The notes under the pieces: generated by a model
What the model was told of the DNA's origin: nothing
The model's input: only the letters and a program-made list of their open reading frames with translations
The model's database searches: none
NCBI GenBank assembly: GCA_031002005.1
Contig: CM061919.1
Span: 17,989,687 to 18,053,686 of the forward strand
Direction of reading: 5' to 3'
Length of the DNA: 64,000 nucleotides
DNA from: Vandiemenella viatica
Lineage: Eukaryota > Arthropoda > Insecta > Orthoptera > Morabidae
In this document: positions 12,137-23,531 of the stretch, piece after piece
How the letters are laid out: each line of letters begins with the position of its first letter
Position numbering within the stretch: position 1 is the stretch's first letter
Position numbers and translations under genes: made by a program

Positions 12137-13073
12137 GGACGCCTGTTTGTGGTTACTGATGAACTGGTTCACACGATTGAAGAGAAAATTAAGCATAACC
12201 GTAAGTTTACACTTGGTGCCCTTGCTATGGAAGTTCTGCAAATCTCATGATCACTAATTCATGAAATTGTTACTGAAAAACTGAAATTTCGAAAACTTGG
12301 CTCATGTTGGGTACCCAAAATTCTTACTGAACAACACAACAAATAACGGATGGTCAGTGCACTTCAGTTTTGACACGCTACAGTGAAGAAGGCGATGGTT
12401 TTCTTTCTCGGATAGTCACGGGGGATGAAACTTGGTTATTGTACGACACCCCTGAAACAAAACGGCAATCAATGGAATGGAGGCACACTTCATTCCCAAT
12501 GAAGGTTAAGCCTAAGCAAATCTTGACACCTCAAAAAGTCATGTGCACCATTTTTTGGGACAGAAAAGGCATTTTGCTGATTGATTTCTTATCACGGGGC
12601 CAAACAATCAATGCACATGGTTACTGCAAGACCATTAAGAAATTGCGCTGCGCAATACAGAACAAGTGGCGAGGATTACTGTCAAAAGGTGTTTTTTTCT
12701 TCCACGATAATGCCCGACCTCACACGGTGAATGTGACCAAACAACTCTTAAGGGAATTTCACTGGGACGTGTTTGATCATCCTCCGTACAGCCCGGACAT
12801 CGCTCCTAGCGATTTTCATCTCTTCTTACACCTAAAATCGGTCCTTGGTGGTCAACACTTCAACAATGATGAGGAGCTGAAAGAACATGTTACCACATGG
12901 TTGAATACACAGGCTTCTATGAAGAAACTTGTGCCACACTTTGACGAGTGCCTACAAAATTTCGGAAGCTATGTAGAAAAGTTGTAGATTTTTTACAATA
13001 AATAATTTTTCTGTATCTGTACAAGTTTGTTTTATATAACCAAATGGAACTTTCTTTGTGGACATACCTCGTA
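12137..13073 (+). pseudogene. mariner transposon 1, decayed DD34D transposase
   Basis: The N-terminal helix-turn-helix region (12137-12360) reads TDELVHTIEEKIKHNRKFT ... EIVTEKLKFRKLGSCWVPK but carries internal stops. A frameshift near 12375 leads into an open catalytic region (12370-12987) with VTGDETW, HDNARPH and PYSPDIAPSDFHLF. There are 34 residues between the second and third catalytic aspartates, as in true mariners. The frame ends LQNFGSYVEKL-stop. The 3' TIR is at about 13047-13073 (reverse complement tacgaggtatgtcc), followed by TA. The 5' end appears truncated. The element would have moved by cut-and-paste into TA sites; this copy cannot. Confidence 0.9.
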
Positions 13074-13440
13074 TTTAAGTTTCCTTTCTTTGACATTAAA
13101 TATTATAATACATGATACAAATATTCATTCATACAATGAAGAGTTACATTATCTAAAAAAAATGCAAATTTTAGGTAAAGTGTTGTATTTTGTACAATGC
13201 AGTAATAATGCAGTGTATTGTTATGTGCTTGGTTTTTGTGTACTGTAAGAGGTACTTTATTTATTAAAATCTTGATTGTTTTGTTCTGTTATTAAAATGA
13301 ACTGCATAACTCAGATGTCAAAGTATCTGTCATTGCAAATGATCATTTGGTTGAATAAAGAAATTGGTTTAAATGATCTATTGCAATGTGATTTATCATG
13401 GACATTTTCCAACAATGGATATTCGGTAATGGATTAGGAA
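13074..13440. other. AT-rich intronic stretch
   Basis: Nothing recognisable on either strand between the mariner remnant and the RTE tail. Confidence 0.5.
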
Positions 13441-16400
13441 TTTTTTTTTTTTTTGCTGTTGTCAGTCTTTCGACTGGTTTGATGCAATCCTCCATCCTTT
13501 CCTATCCTGTGCTAACCTCTTCATTTCTGCATACCCCTTACAGCCCATGTCCTTAATTATCTGCTTCATATATTCTAATCTCTGTCTTCATCTACAGTTC
13601 TTACCTTCGACTGTTCCCTCCACTAACAAATTAACCAATCCAGCATGTCTCAAAATATGACCTACCAGCCTGTCTCTTCTTCCCGTAAGCTTCTTCCATA
13701 AACTTCTTTTCTCACCCATCATTTCCAAAACTCGTTCATTTCTTACTTTGTCTGTCCACCTAATTTTCAGCATTCTTCTGTAGCACTACATTTCAAATGC
13801 TTCAAGTTTCTTTCTTTCCGGTATTCCTGAAGTCCATGTTTCGCTACTGTAAAGTGCTGTGCTCCACACATAGAGTTTTAAGAAGTTCTTTCTAATTCCT
13901 AGATCAATATTTGAAACTAAAAGGTTTCTCTTTTTCATGAAGGCTCTTTTTGCTAGTGCTATTCTGCTTTTCACATCATTCCTGCTTCGGCCATTGGTTG
14001 TAATTTTGCTTCCCAAGTAACAGAACTCACTCACTTCTCCTATTGCATCCGATCCTATTTTTATATTTAATCTGCTAGTGTTGGTATCATTTCTGCTACA
14101 TTTCATCACTTTTGTTTTACTTTGGTTTATATTCAGTCCAAAATCTTCCTTCAGTATTTTGTTCATGCCATTCAGTAACTTCTCAATATCCTCAGCCCTT
14201 TCTGCTAACAGTAAATCGTAGCATACTGATTTTTTTCTCCCTGAACACTTATGCCACATGGAAATTTTTCTTTGACTTTCTTTATTGCTTCTTCTACATA
14301 CAAGTTGAATATTAAAGGGGATAGACTACAACCTTGTCTCTCACCCTTTTTAACTGATGCATGTCTCTCGTGATTCTCTACTTTTATTATAGCCACTTGA
14401 TTCTTATATAGTTTATAGAGTATTCTTCTATCTCGATACTTTAGGCCTGACTTCTTTAAAATTTTGAACATCTTGTCCCATCTAACATTATCAAATGCTT
14501 TTTCTAAATCAACAAATGCCATAAAAGTATCTTTGTTTTTCTTGATCTGCCCTTCAAGTATTATTCTTAAAGACAGAATGCTTCCCTTATACCGCGATTT
14601 TTTCTAAACCCAAACTGATCTTCACCTACTATCTCTTCTACTACCTTTTCCATCCTTCTGTATATTATTATGGTCAGTAATTTTGAAGCATGTGATGTTA
14701 GACTAATGGTTCGATAATTCTCACATTTGTTGGCTTGTGCTTTCTTTGGAAGTGTGAAGATGATATTTTTATTAAAATCTGTTGGAATTTCTCCTGTTTC
14801 ATAACTTTTTGATATCAGCTTGAATAATCTTTCGATTCATTCCTCTCCTAGTGATTTAAGAAGTTCTGCAGGGATCTCATCAATTCCAACTGCCGTATTT
14901 GCTTTCAAGTCATCCAGAGCTTTATTAAATTCTGTCCTCAAAACAGGATCTCCTAAGTCATCAATGTCGACATCGCTTTCCTTTTACATTACACTATTGT
15001 TCAAGTCGTCCCCAACATACAGTTTCTCAATGTATTCTTTCCATCGGTTAGCTCTATCTTCTGAGCTTAAAACAGGTTTCTTATTGGCAGCTTTAATGTT
15101 GACACCTCTTTTCTTCAGTTCTCCAAAATTCTGTTTGATCTTCCTATATGCAACATCTACTTTACCTATGACCATTTCCTTTTCTACTTCTTCACACTTT
15201 TCTTGTAGCCATTTTTCTTTTGCTATTTTGCATTTCCTATATATTTGATTTCTAAATTGCCTGTACTGCTCTCTTCCTGCTTCATAATGAGTATTTTTGT
15301 ACTTTTTCCTCTGATCCATCAGCTCCAAAATTTCTTCTGTGATCTAAGGTTTTCGGGCAGCTTGTTCCCTAAAGCCTAATATTTCTTTACCAGCTTTCAT
15401 TATTTCGGTCTTTAATGCATTTTCTCTTGTGCTAGATTGTTTCAGTTTAATCACTTCCAGTCTGTTCTGCTTATACTGCTGTCTTATTCTCTTGAATTTC
15501 AGCCTGCACTCCATTAATATCAAATTATGGTCTGAGTCTATGTCTGCTCCTGGTACGCTTTACAGTCTAGAACTTGATTCCTGAATCTCTGTTTGATCAT
15601 GATATAATCTAGCTGATATCTGCCTCTATCTCCAGGACGTTTCCAGGTGAATATTCTTCTTGGATCGTTCTTAAACAGTGTGTTTGCCAATACTAGCTTA
15701 TATCTTTCACAAAATTCTAGCAACCTGCTTCCTTGCCCATTTCTTTCTCCTAGACCAAAACTTTCCACAGTATTCCACTCTTTTCCTTCTCCCACTATTA
15801 CATTCCAATCACCCATGATTATTAGATTTTCCTCCCCTTTCACATATTGGATTAATTCTTCAATTTCAGCGTATATTTTTTCTATTTTTTCGTCATCTTC
15901 CTGTGACGTTGACATATACACTTCTACTAATGTGGTTGGGATGGGCTTAGTTTCTACACTCATCAAGATAATCCTGTCACTAAAATGTTCGTAATAACTC
16001 ACCAATTTCCCTACTTTCTTGTTCATTACGAATCCTACACCAGTGACTCCATTTTCAGCTTGTGTGCTAATTATCCTGTGTTCCCCAGACCAGAAATCCT
16101 GTGCATCCTTCCATTTAATCTCTCTAATCCCAACAACATCTAACTTTAAGTTGTTCCATCTCCCTTCTTTAAGTTTTCTAACCTACCTGCCCTATTCAGA
16201 TTTCTAACATTCCACGCTCTGACTCGTAGAATGTTTCTATCCATTCTGATGACTCCTCCCTGAGCAGTCCCCACCCGGAGATCCAATTGGGGGACTATTT
16301 TACCTCCAGAATATTTTACCCAGGAAGAAGCCATCATGATATATGTAATTTGAGAGGATTACATGTCCTCGGGATACCCTTTGAGTCTTTAATGCAGTGG

Positions 16401-16655
16401 TTTCCCGTTGCCTTCTGCATCTCCATGCCGTTGATCATTTCTGATTCATCCACCTTTAGGGGCCGTTTCCAACCCCAAGGGCAAGAGGACAGCTCCCCGT
16501 TTTTCCGCCCTCCTTTCGGAGGCCGTTGGCAAGCAGTGGGTGATTCCTTATACCGGGAATCTATCAGTCGTCATAGCCTCGTCCGTGCAAACAGGGTGCA
16601 CCACGTGAAGGAGAGGTTGACATTGGTTGGAAAAGACTAGTATAGCCCCTCCCAA
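13441..16655 (-). pseudogene. RTE-type non-LTR retrotransposon, nearly full length
   Basis: On the minus strand a 5' UTR-like block (about 16655-16340) leads to RVRAWNVRNLNRAGRLENL (about 16230). The endonuclease domain follows (16026-15538: IMGDWNVIVGEG, LGERNGQGSRLLEFC, RRIFTWKRPGDRGRYQLDYIM, then DIDSDHNLILMECR). A linker, the RT palm (AFVDLEKAFDNVRWDKM about 14520, GERQGCSLSPLIFNLY about 14350) and a C-terminal region (YLGSKITTNGRSRNDVKSR, RRDRLVGHILRHAG) come next. The catalytic YADD box near 14220 is broken by what looks like a one-base loss, and stops and frameshifts occur elsewhere. The 3' end (gactgacaacagc plus A-tail) lies at 13441-13470. The CFDP2-like endonuclease is typical of RTE. 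It is inserted antisense to the host helicase gene. Confidence 0.9.
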
Positions 16656-16699
16656 ACCCTTACACCCATATCACCAACGAAATCAGCGGTATCTATCTA

Positions 16700-18370
16700 C
16701 AGCCATCATAGAATCCAGGCAATGCCTGACATAAAATAAGGGCCTTTCGTGATTCCTGTCAAAAGCATGGTAAAATACTTGGGATTATGGATTGACAACA
16801 GACTCAAATGGGAAACTCATGTCAAAAACACGATCAAGAAATGTGTCATGGCCATAAACCTCGTATGTGCAATAGCCAGCATAAAATGGGGAGGAAACAC
16901 AAATCACTGGTGTGACTACACTTCGACTACGCCTGTGTTTGCTATGGATCAGCATCCAGTAATGTACTTAAAGAACTTGACAAAGTCCAATACAAAGCAC
17001 TCCATGCGTGCATAGGTGCTATGAAATCAATGCTGACTAATGCGCTTCTGGTTGAAGCACTTGAACCATCCTTAAGCATCCGTAGACGCTTCGTAAGCGC
17101 AAAATTCCTCTTCAAGCATGGCCAGTATGCGGGCAGCAGTCTGATACGTGTCATACACAATCTCACTATGCTATGTTTAACAGAAAACTATTGGACAAAG
17201 AAATAAATGCCCCCTCTTGCAGCGGAGTATGCATCAGACTAAAAAAATTTCCTCTTTTGAGGCCCCGTACTGGGACTCCATCACAAAATTGGAGGTACAT
17301 ACAGATACAGAAGATTCCACCCATTCGGAAAACTACAAAGCAAATGTGTTCCAGAACCTCCACAATCAAGCCATATGGAACAAATATATATGGATGGCTC
17401 CAAATTTTCTGATGCTACCGGATGCGCCTCTTACTTACCAAAATCTGGAGACAAGGGGATCTTCAAGTTACCAGTGGAGTCATCTATCATGACTGCAGAG
17501 CTGATGGGCATCTTGGAAGCTCTAAAGCACGCCAAGATTTCTCACGTTAAAAACTTCATAATTTTATCCGACTCAAGATCGGCACTGTCTCTACTAAAAA
17601 AAACATCACAGGCAATGGCACAATGACCCTCAAGTATATGATATCGTGAGCGTGGTTCAAGAGTTACGACGCTCTAACAAGACAGTGAAATTAAAACGGG
17701 TCAAAGCACACTGCAATCTTTTAGGAAACGAGATGGCGGATTGATATGCCAAGCAAGCTGCTCGCAGTGGTGCAACACACAATAAAATGATTCCTGTACC
17801 AGACACAGTTGGTCAGATCAAAAACAAAATAAAACTAAAGTGGAATACGGAATGGAAGATCTCACTTTTGAGCAAAGGCCAACACTACAGGCACATTCAC
17901 CCAGAGATACCCTCACATCAATGGTATGAGGTACACAAATGTTCTTGGAGACTCGGCACCTCTATTGCTAGACCAAAATTCAACCACGGTTGCTTCAAGC
18001 AACACCTTCACAGACTACACGTTGTAGACTCTCCCAACTGCTCTTGCGGAGAAATTGAAGACATAAACCATCTGCTATTTGGCTGCCGACAGAAGAAGAT
18101 GGAGATTGATCACTTCCTAGATGTGCTCATGAAAGAAGGCATTCTGTTGCCCACTTGCACTGCCTCACTCCTTGAATCTGAAGAATATGCTATTTATAAG
18201 GTTTTGTACCAGCACATGGAAAATATTGGTGTCACAATCTAAATTAATTGTAAATATCTTGGATGTAATTGCAGGATATTATTATCGGAATAATATTAAT
18301 ATTATTCTGCAAAATCAAATAGCTAATTGCATAATATTAGTATTGTTATAGCGGAGATGTTAATCTGTAA
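16700..18370 (+). pseudogene. I/R1-like non-LTR retrotransposon: RT C-terminus plus RNase H
   Basis: The fragment starts in the RT thumb (about 16770: VKYLGLWIDNRLKWETHVK). It continues through an RNase H domain with YMDGS (about 17390), TAELMGILEAL (about 17500) and ILSDSRSAL (about 17570), and the final block HCNLLGNEMAD (about 17710-17740), covering the D-E-D-D catalytic set. The C-terminal region 17787-18242 has a zinc-knuckle-like CSCGEIEDINHLLFGC. The frame shifts near 17010, 17370 and 17630, and a TGA follows MAD, so it is dead. The 5' two thirds are missing, as in usual 5' truncation. RNase H restricts it to I, R1, LOA or related clades. Confidence 0.85.
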
Positions 18371-18377
18371 TTGGAAG

Positions 18378-18939
18378 TGGCTATATATATATATATATAG
18401 ACGTGTGTTTTACTATATTTAACTTTTCAGCCACCACTACCTAGCACAGATCACTGGTCTTTGTGTGTGGAGTTTCCTGTCTTGCACAACGTTGGCCGAA
18501 TGCCGATAGCTGTGGGAATGTGGAAGATATGATGGTTAAAAGTGGACGATGCAGGGCATTTTTGTATTCCGACCAAAGACATGTGTCTCCGTATATGTCA
18601 CTCTGCTGCCACAACTACATAGCATAGACCATTGGTGTTTGTGTGTGGTAGTGGTATCGTGTCTCCTATCGTGTGCTATGGTGGTTAGATGTCAGTAGCA
18701 ACAGGGGTGTGGGAGATATGGTGGTTGAAAGTGGTTGTCCTGCGGCATTTTTATATTTCTACCAAAAACGTATGTGTCAAGGTGTATCACTTTTCAGCCA
18801 AAACTACCTAGCGCAGATCACTGGTGTTTGTGTGTGGTAGTAGCACAGTCTCTCCCATCGTGCACTATGGTGGTTAGATGTCGGTAGCTGTCAATCCAAA
18901 TTCTTTACAAACACGAACGAAGTCGTGGGCACCAGCTAG
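18378..18939 (+). mobile_element. Helitron-like non-autonomous element (tentative)
   Basis: The 3' end reads 'gaagtcgtgggcaccagctag' before T (end 18939/18940), matching the CTRR terminus followed by T and a conserved insect Helitron end. The 5' side begins near the (TA) run at 18382-18401. Most of the body is a tandem array. No Rep/helicase gene is present. The exact 5' end is uncertain. Confidence 0.45.
18420..18890 (+). repeat. Tandem array, about 2.6 copies of a 177-190 bp unit
   Basis: The anchor 'cagccaccactacctagc' (about 18428) recurs as 'ctgccacaactacatagc' (about 18605) and 'cagccaaaactacctagc' (about 18794), each followed by 'ag(a/t)cca/cactggt..ttgtgtgtgg' and 'gtggttagatgtc'. 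Units are moderately diverged. Confidence 0.8.
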
Positions 18940-19330
18940 TAATAAATAAATAATAATGGTAACATATAGGTATATAAAACAATTATAAAATGTACAAATA
19001 TAACTACTTAAATATGATTATTTCCCTTTAATCAGAACTTTATGATTACAAACCCTAAATTATGAGTTACAATTTGGATCCCCTAGTTCATATATGCTTT
19101 TATGGTACTTTGGTAGTGAATGCATTAACTACTGGACAGTATTTAGCTTTCATGTATAACAAAGATTGAGCTGTGGTTCCATTCCAGAAAATCTGGCAAT
19201 TACAGAATCGGAGGTACAGTTTGGCATAACAGCATTGGATACTTCCAAAGTTAAGTTAAACTAGTCAACAGTTCAAGGATCAAAAAATTGGACACTGAGT
19301 GGGCATTGTGATATTTCATACATACTAGAC
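18940..19330. other. Intronic stretch, no feature recognised
   Basis: AT-rich with no protein-like frame or repeat. Confidence 0.5.
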
Positions 19331-19570
19331 GACCCATGCAGTAGCATAGCTATCGTAGGGCTAGGTGGTGCCCTGCACAGGGGCCCCCCAAATTCAGCCG
19401 GGAGGGGGGGGAGGGAGAGGGCTAAGCTCAGGGAGTCCCTGCTAGCGAAACTCATAGCTCGCAAGACTTGTCAGAAAAAAAAGGGTGGCCCATCTGGCGT
19501 GAGGGCCACAATATTTTTATTTTATTTTTTTTCACCGGTCCCTTGGTAACGTAGCTATGCTACTTGACCC
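19331..19570. mobile_element. Short TIR element (MITE-like, about 240 bp)
   Basis: The left arm 'cagtagcatagctatcg' (about 19339-19355) is inverted at the right as 'cgtagctatgctacttg' (about 19550-19566), and flanking 'gaccca' and 'gaccc' extend the similarity. The interior is G-rich and non-coding. The superfamily is not identified. Confidence 0.5.
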
Positions 19571-19984
19571 GTGCGAAAAATTCGTGAATAAAATACTATG
19601 AATAATGAGGTTGAATCCTTTTAATATAATGAAATATAGAACCGCACTTTTGTAGCAAATATTTGTTTAGTGTAATAGGTACACATCAAAATACTCACAA
19701 AATATTACTAAACAGTTAGGAAAATTTAAAATGCGCTGTATTTAACAACCAACCTGAACGAAATGCACACAGCATATCAACATCTCCATGATATGTGTTG
19801 CTGTGTGAATAAAATGTTTACATTGGAATTGTATAGCAAAACAAAATTGTTTCTGTAACAGAAAAAAATATCTGAAAAGCTGCTTATTGTATAAAAAATA
19901 GTTTATTCACATATCTGTGACATCTGCTGCTGCAATTTAGGGATTTGGCTCTGAACTGTCTCATACGCACAACCACTTTAAGCA
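19571..19984. other. Intronic stretch, no feature recognised
   Basis: AT-rich sequence without repeats or coding similarity. Confidence 0.5.
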
Positions 19985-20422
19985 TCAAATTCCGAAAAAT
20001 TCTTTCTTATTTTATGATTTTACCTGATTGGAAATCTTAATTTTTGGAACGATATGTCATTTATCGATTTCGGTTAGGTATTGAAGGATATAAATGGCTC
20101 GTAAGAAAAAAGGCATTGTGTAGAAATATTGATACTTTTGCCCTTTAAGGGTCAAATTCCAAAAAATTACTTTATAAAATATGGTGTGACCAAACCGGAC
20201 ACCTTGGTCTTTAAAATGATTTAGTGATTTTGGCTAGGCATCAAGTGAACTAAAAAAAAAAAAAGTTTTAGAATTGATGATATTTTTATGCCTTAAGGGT
20301 TGAATTTGTAGAAAGTTCTTTTTTAAAATTCGATGTGACCAAAGCGGGTACTTTAATATTTAAAATGATACCTTATTTATCTATTTTGGTTAGATATTAA
20401 TGGAGATAAATGGCTCACGACA

Positions 20423-20463
<41 letters not shown>

Positions 20464-20590
20464 CATTTTAGACATATTGACGTTTATGCCATTTAAGGGT
20501 CGAATTACAAAAAATTTCTTTCTTAAATTATAATGTGACCACAGCGGGAACCTTAATCTTTAAAATGATACCTCATTGACTTATAACACT
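19985..20590 (+). repeat. Tandem array of about 4 diverged 150-190 bp units
   Basis: Each unit has 'aaaaattctttctta', 'gtgacca.a.cggg', 'ctttaaaatgat', a 'cgattt.ggttaggtat' block and 'tttaagggtc.aatt'. Starts fall near 19990, 20160, 20310 and 20510. One unit contains a 36-base A-run (about 20426-20461). The array is non-coding. Confidence 0.75.
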
Positions 20591-20809
20591 TTATGGAAAT
20601 AATATATATGATTATTGTTTGTGTCAGTGGCTAAGTAAATGTTATTTTTTCCCTCTTAGCTGTAGTGATGTTTCATGAGCACCTACTATTGTACTTAAAG
20701 ATTTATTTTGGGTCCATTTATGTCTGTAATACAAATAAGTTTAAGAAGTAGTGTGGCTGTAACGTTCATATTGCTGCTTTTGTTTTCCTTCTCCTCACCC
20801 TTGTATCAA

Positions 20810-22865
20810 CAAGGTTACTTGCTGCTTACCAGAGGACTGGAAGAGTGCGATAGTAGTAGTGGTAAATAAAGGAGGGGTGACATATGGGGTCAAAAATTAC
20901 AGGCCAGTCAGTTTGACATCGGTGGTAGGTAAATTATTAGAAAGGTTGAAATGCAACCACATTAGAAATATATGTAAGGAACGTAAGTAATTTTAAAGTC
21001 GACAACATGGCTTCAGCGTAGGTACTCATTCAAATCTCAGTAGGATATATGCAAATAATTTGGATGAAATGGACAAGGGAGAGTAGCACTAGATCTTTCA
21101 AAAGCCTTTCAAACACTTTTTTAAACAAAGGAAAAAGGAAATGGCTTTAGGCAGTATAAATTACACGGAGAGGGAAAATGACTTATCACTCACCAAAGTT
21201 GAAGGAAATGATGGGAGAAGAACATACATCATGGACACAATATAATATACACAATATTTCAGTCTGATACTTTCTTCATGTTAGAGAGAATGAGTCATGA
21301 GGTTTGGGAGGTGTGTACACGTTGAAGGTTCCTACATGACTGAGTGGATTATCAATATGGCGGTGGTACTAAGATGTGGGACCCTACAAGTCCAGGAATG
21401 TTTTTATTTCCTGACAGATTGAGGGATATGTAGAGTGTGGTAGGTAGGTGCTGGTGTCAGATAGTTGCCTCAGCCTCATAATGATTGCGGGCCATCACTA
21501 CTGTGGTTGAGCCCTTATTAGCAGGACATCTTAGTCCCACCGCCATATTGATAATCCACTCAGTCATGTAGGAATTTCGGTGTGTGCACACCTCCTGAAC
21601 CACATGACTCATTCTCTCTAATATGAAGAAGGTTTAAGACTGAAATAATGTGTATATTTTTTTGTGTTCATCATATATGTTCTTCTCCCGTCGCTGCCTT
21701 CAACTTTGGTGAGTGATGAGTCATTTTCCCGCTCCTTGTAATTTATATTTTAAAGACTTTTGACAGAGTGAACCATAAAATGGTGGTAAAAAAGGTAAAA
21801 ACTATTGGAGTGGATGAAGGGGAGATTTGCTGGGTGCAAGAATTCTTGAAAGGCAGAAACCAATCAGTGTAGGAAATACAGCATCAAAATTAGTGGGAAA
21901 GAAATGGGAGTGCCACAGGATAGTTTTGGGACTACTACTATTCATATTGTGTTGATGGTTTGCTATCAGAGGTTATGTTGTTTGCAGATGGCATAGTGTT
22001 ATATAAAATGATCAAAATGATATAGACTGAATAACTGCAGGGTGATCTGGACAGAATATTTAGCTGGGTAGGTCTACATGGGATAAAAATTAATGCAAAG
22101 AAGAGTCAGCTTATTAGGTACACAGATTAAAAAAAAAAAAGATTGATTATGGTTATAAGGTGGAGAAAAAAATTAGCTTTTTGAAGACTTGAAATGTAAA
22201 TACCTGGGGCACATTTGACAACAAGCTTAACTGGGCAGGACACATTGGACAGGTAGTAAGTGAAGGTTTCAAAAGTCTTCACCAGGTGGAGATAGTGTTG
22301 AGGGTATATTCCAGAGAAGTGGAGGAGTTGGTTACAAAACTTTGGTCACACTATTGCTTGAATATGGTAACATAGTATTGGACCCACATTTAGGTATCAA
22401 ATACAAAGAAGTGTTGCTAGATTTGTATCTCGAAATTACCGCAGAACACAATAATATTTAATTAAATCAGTAACCAATATGATAAAGGAGGATTCTTTGG
22501 AAGATAGGAGGAGGGTGAAGAGAGTCATGGAGGTGTACAAGACTTATATTGGTGATGAGGAATAGAAAGATATTGGTGTAAGAATTAGGAGTGATACACG
22601 AAAGGGAAAAGATGACCATGACACAAGCTGGCACTTGATTTCAGGCATAGGGGTGTGGGAAGATTTTCTTTTGTAGTGGAGGAGTTTAGGGATTGGAATA
22701 AGATACCAAGATAATTAGATGAATTACAAAACACCAAAAGCATTTAATGTTTAAATTTGTAAGAGTGCAAAAGTAGATGGGTACAAGAAAGTTGGAAAAA
22801 TGGATTTGTACTGGAAATTACCACTGGAGCGTGTGCTCCATCACAATTAAATTAAATTAAAATAC
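20810..22865 (+). pseudogene. CR1/L2-like reverse transcriptase, interrupted and decayed
   Basis: The region reads EDWKSAIVVVVNKGG, NYRPVSLTSVVGKLLE (about 20910), QHGFSVGTHSN, then LDLSKAF, where it is split by the inverted repeat at 21155-21748. It resumes as KDFDRVNHKMVVKKVKTIGV, LFADGIVLYKM (catalytic ADD changed to ADG, about 21990) and a C-terminal WDSLEDRRRVKRV-like block near 22500. The 3' terminus is a short run of 'attaaattaaa' at 22848-22860. Stops and frameshifts are abundant. It is the same family as the fragments at 2.3 kb (minus), 27.9 kb (plus) and 56.7 kb (minus). Confidence 0.85.
21155..21748. mobile_element. PLE-derived inverted-repeat insertion
   Basis: Two arms of about 225 bp (21163-21390 and 21520-21748) are inverted copies of each other, including 'tggattatcaatatggcgg' (left) and 'ccgccatattgataatcca' (right), around a 130 bp spacer. 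Each arm carries an aatatttcag-type motif like the PLE terminal repeats at 28.3 and 40.9 kb. It sits inside the RT block LDLSKAF/DRVNH of the CR1-like element, flanked by aaagcctttcaaa and aaagacttttgac, which may be a worn target duplication. There is no coding capacity. Confidence 0.65.
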
Positions 22866-23526
22866 CAGATTTCTTTAGTTGGGGATTGATGTACATCTTA
22901 CTTAAAGAAGAAATGACTTATTAGAATTGTAAAAACTTGTTTGTGCCCATAGTTATTCACAATTAAATGGAAAGCTAGTATATATCTTCTGTTTTAATGG
23001 AACACTTGTTTGTCATTTGTAGAAGCTAGAAGTGGATGTGGTATATTCTGCTAGATTTTTTAAAAAAATCTGGTTTATTGTTCAAGTGCAGCATATAATT
23101 ATTTGAATACTTTTTAACTGTTTGAGTTTCATAATTTTGCTTGTAAAATTCTAGATGACTGTTCTTGTTGACCTTGAGAGGACAGGCCAATATGAAGCAT
23201 AGAATATCTTTATGACTTTGTTAACTTGTCAAAAAAGAACTTTGTGTTTAGACCAGTATAAATCTAAAATACTCTGAGATTGAAGGTGCTTTGACCTCTC
23301 AGACTTTATTCGATCTGATTGTGTTCAGCCAACAAAATTTATTGAATTTAATTCTGCTGTTTTTTAAAACTACCGGTACTGCTTGCAAAGGTTCATCAAC
23401 CTTTTTAGACAAAGTATCATAACCATTTGACAAATGACTTCGAATATATATACATTCTATCATTTCTCTTACTCTTTAAGAGTGTTTGTGACTTTTTGCC
23501 TACTATTATTAATATATGTTTAATGT
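22866..23526. other. Intronic stretch upstream of the large helicase exon
   Basis: Nothing coding is seen. The last 90 bp are T-rich and serve as the polypyrimidine tract for the 23531 acceptor. Confidence 0.5.
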
Positions 23527-23531
23527 TTCAG

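Larger units (their letters stand above)
11524..23531 (+). other. Inferred intron 1 of the DDX60-like gene (12 kb)
   Basis: The donor gtatta at 11524 and the acceptor tttcag at 23526-23531 bound this stretch. The acceptor is preceded by a pyrimidine-rich tract and a branch-like 'actattattaat' near 23503-23514. The interval is filled with transposons, described separately, and holds no other recognisable host exon. Confidence 0.55.

Noticed and set aside
14820..16207. Plus-strand serine-rich frames (14820-15248, 15647-15994)
   Set aside because: They are the antisense of the RTE coding region and have no protein-family resemblance.
18420..20590. CRISPR-like spacing in the tandem repeats
   Set aside because: Units are long, diverged and lack unique spacers; the sequence is eukaryotic.
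23427..23531. N-terminal extension of the large helicase frame (MTNDFEYIYILSFLLL)
   Set aside because: It begins at a non-ATG codon, has intron composition, and is separated from the coding part by a good acceptor at 23530-23531.
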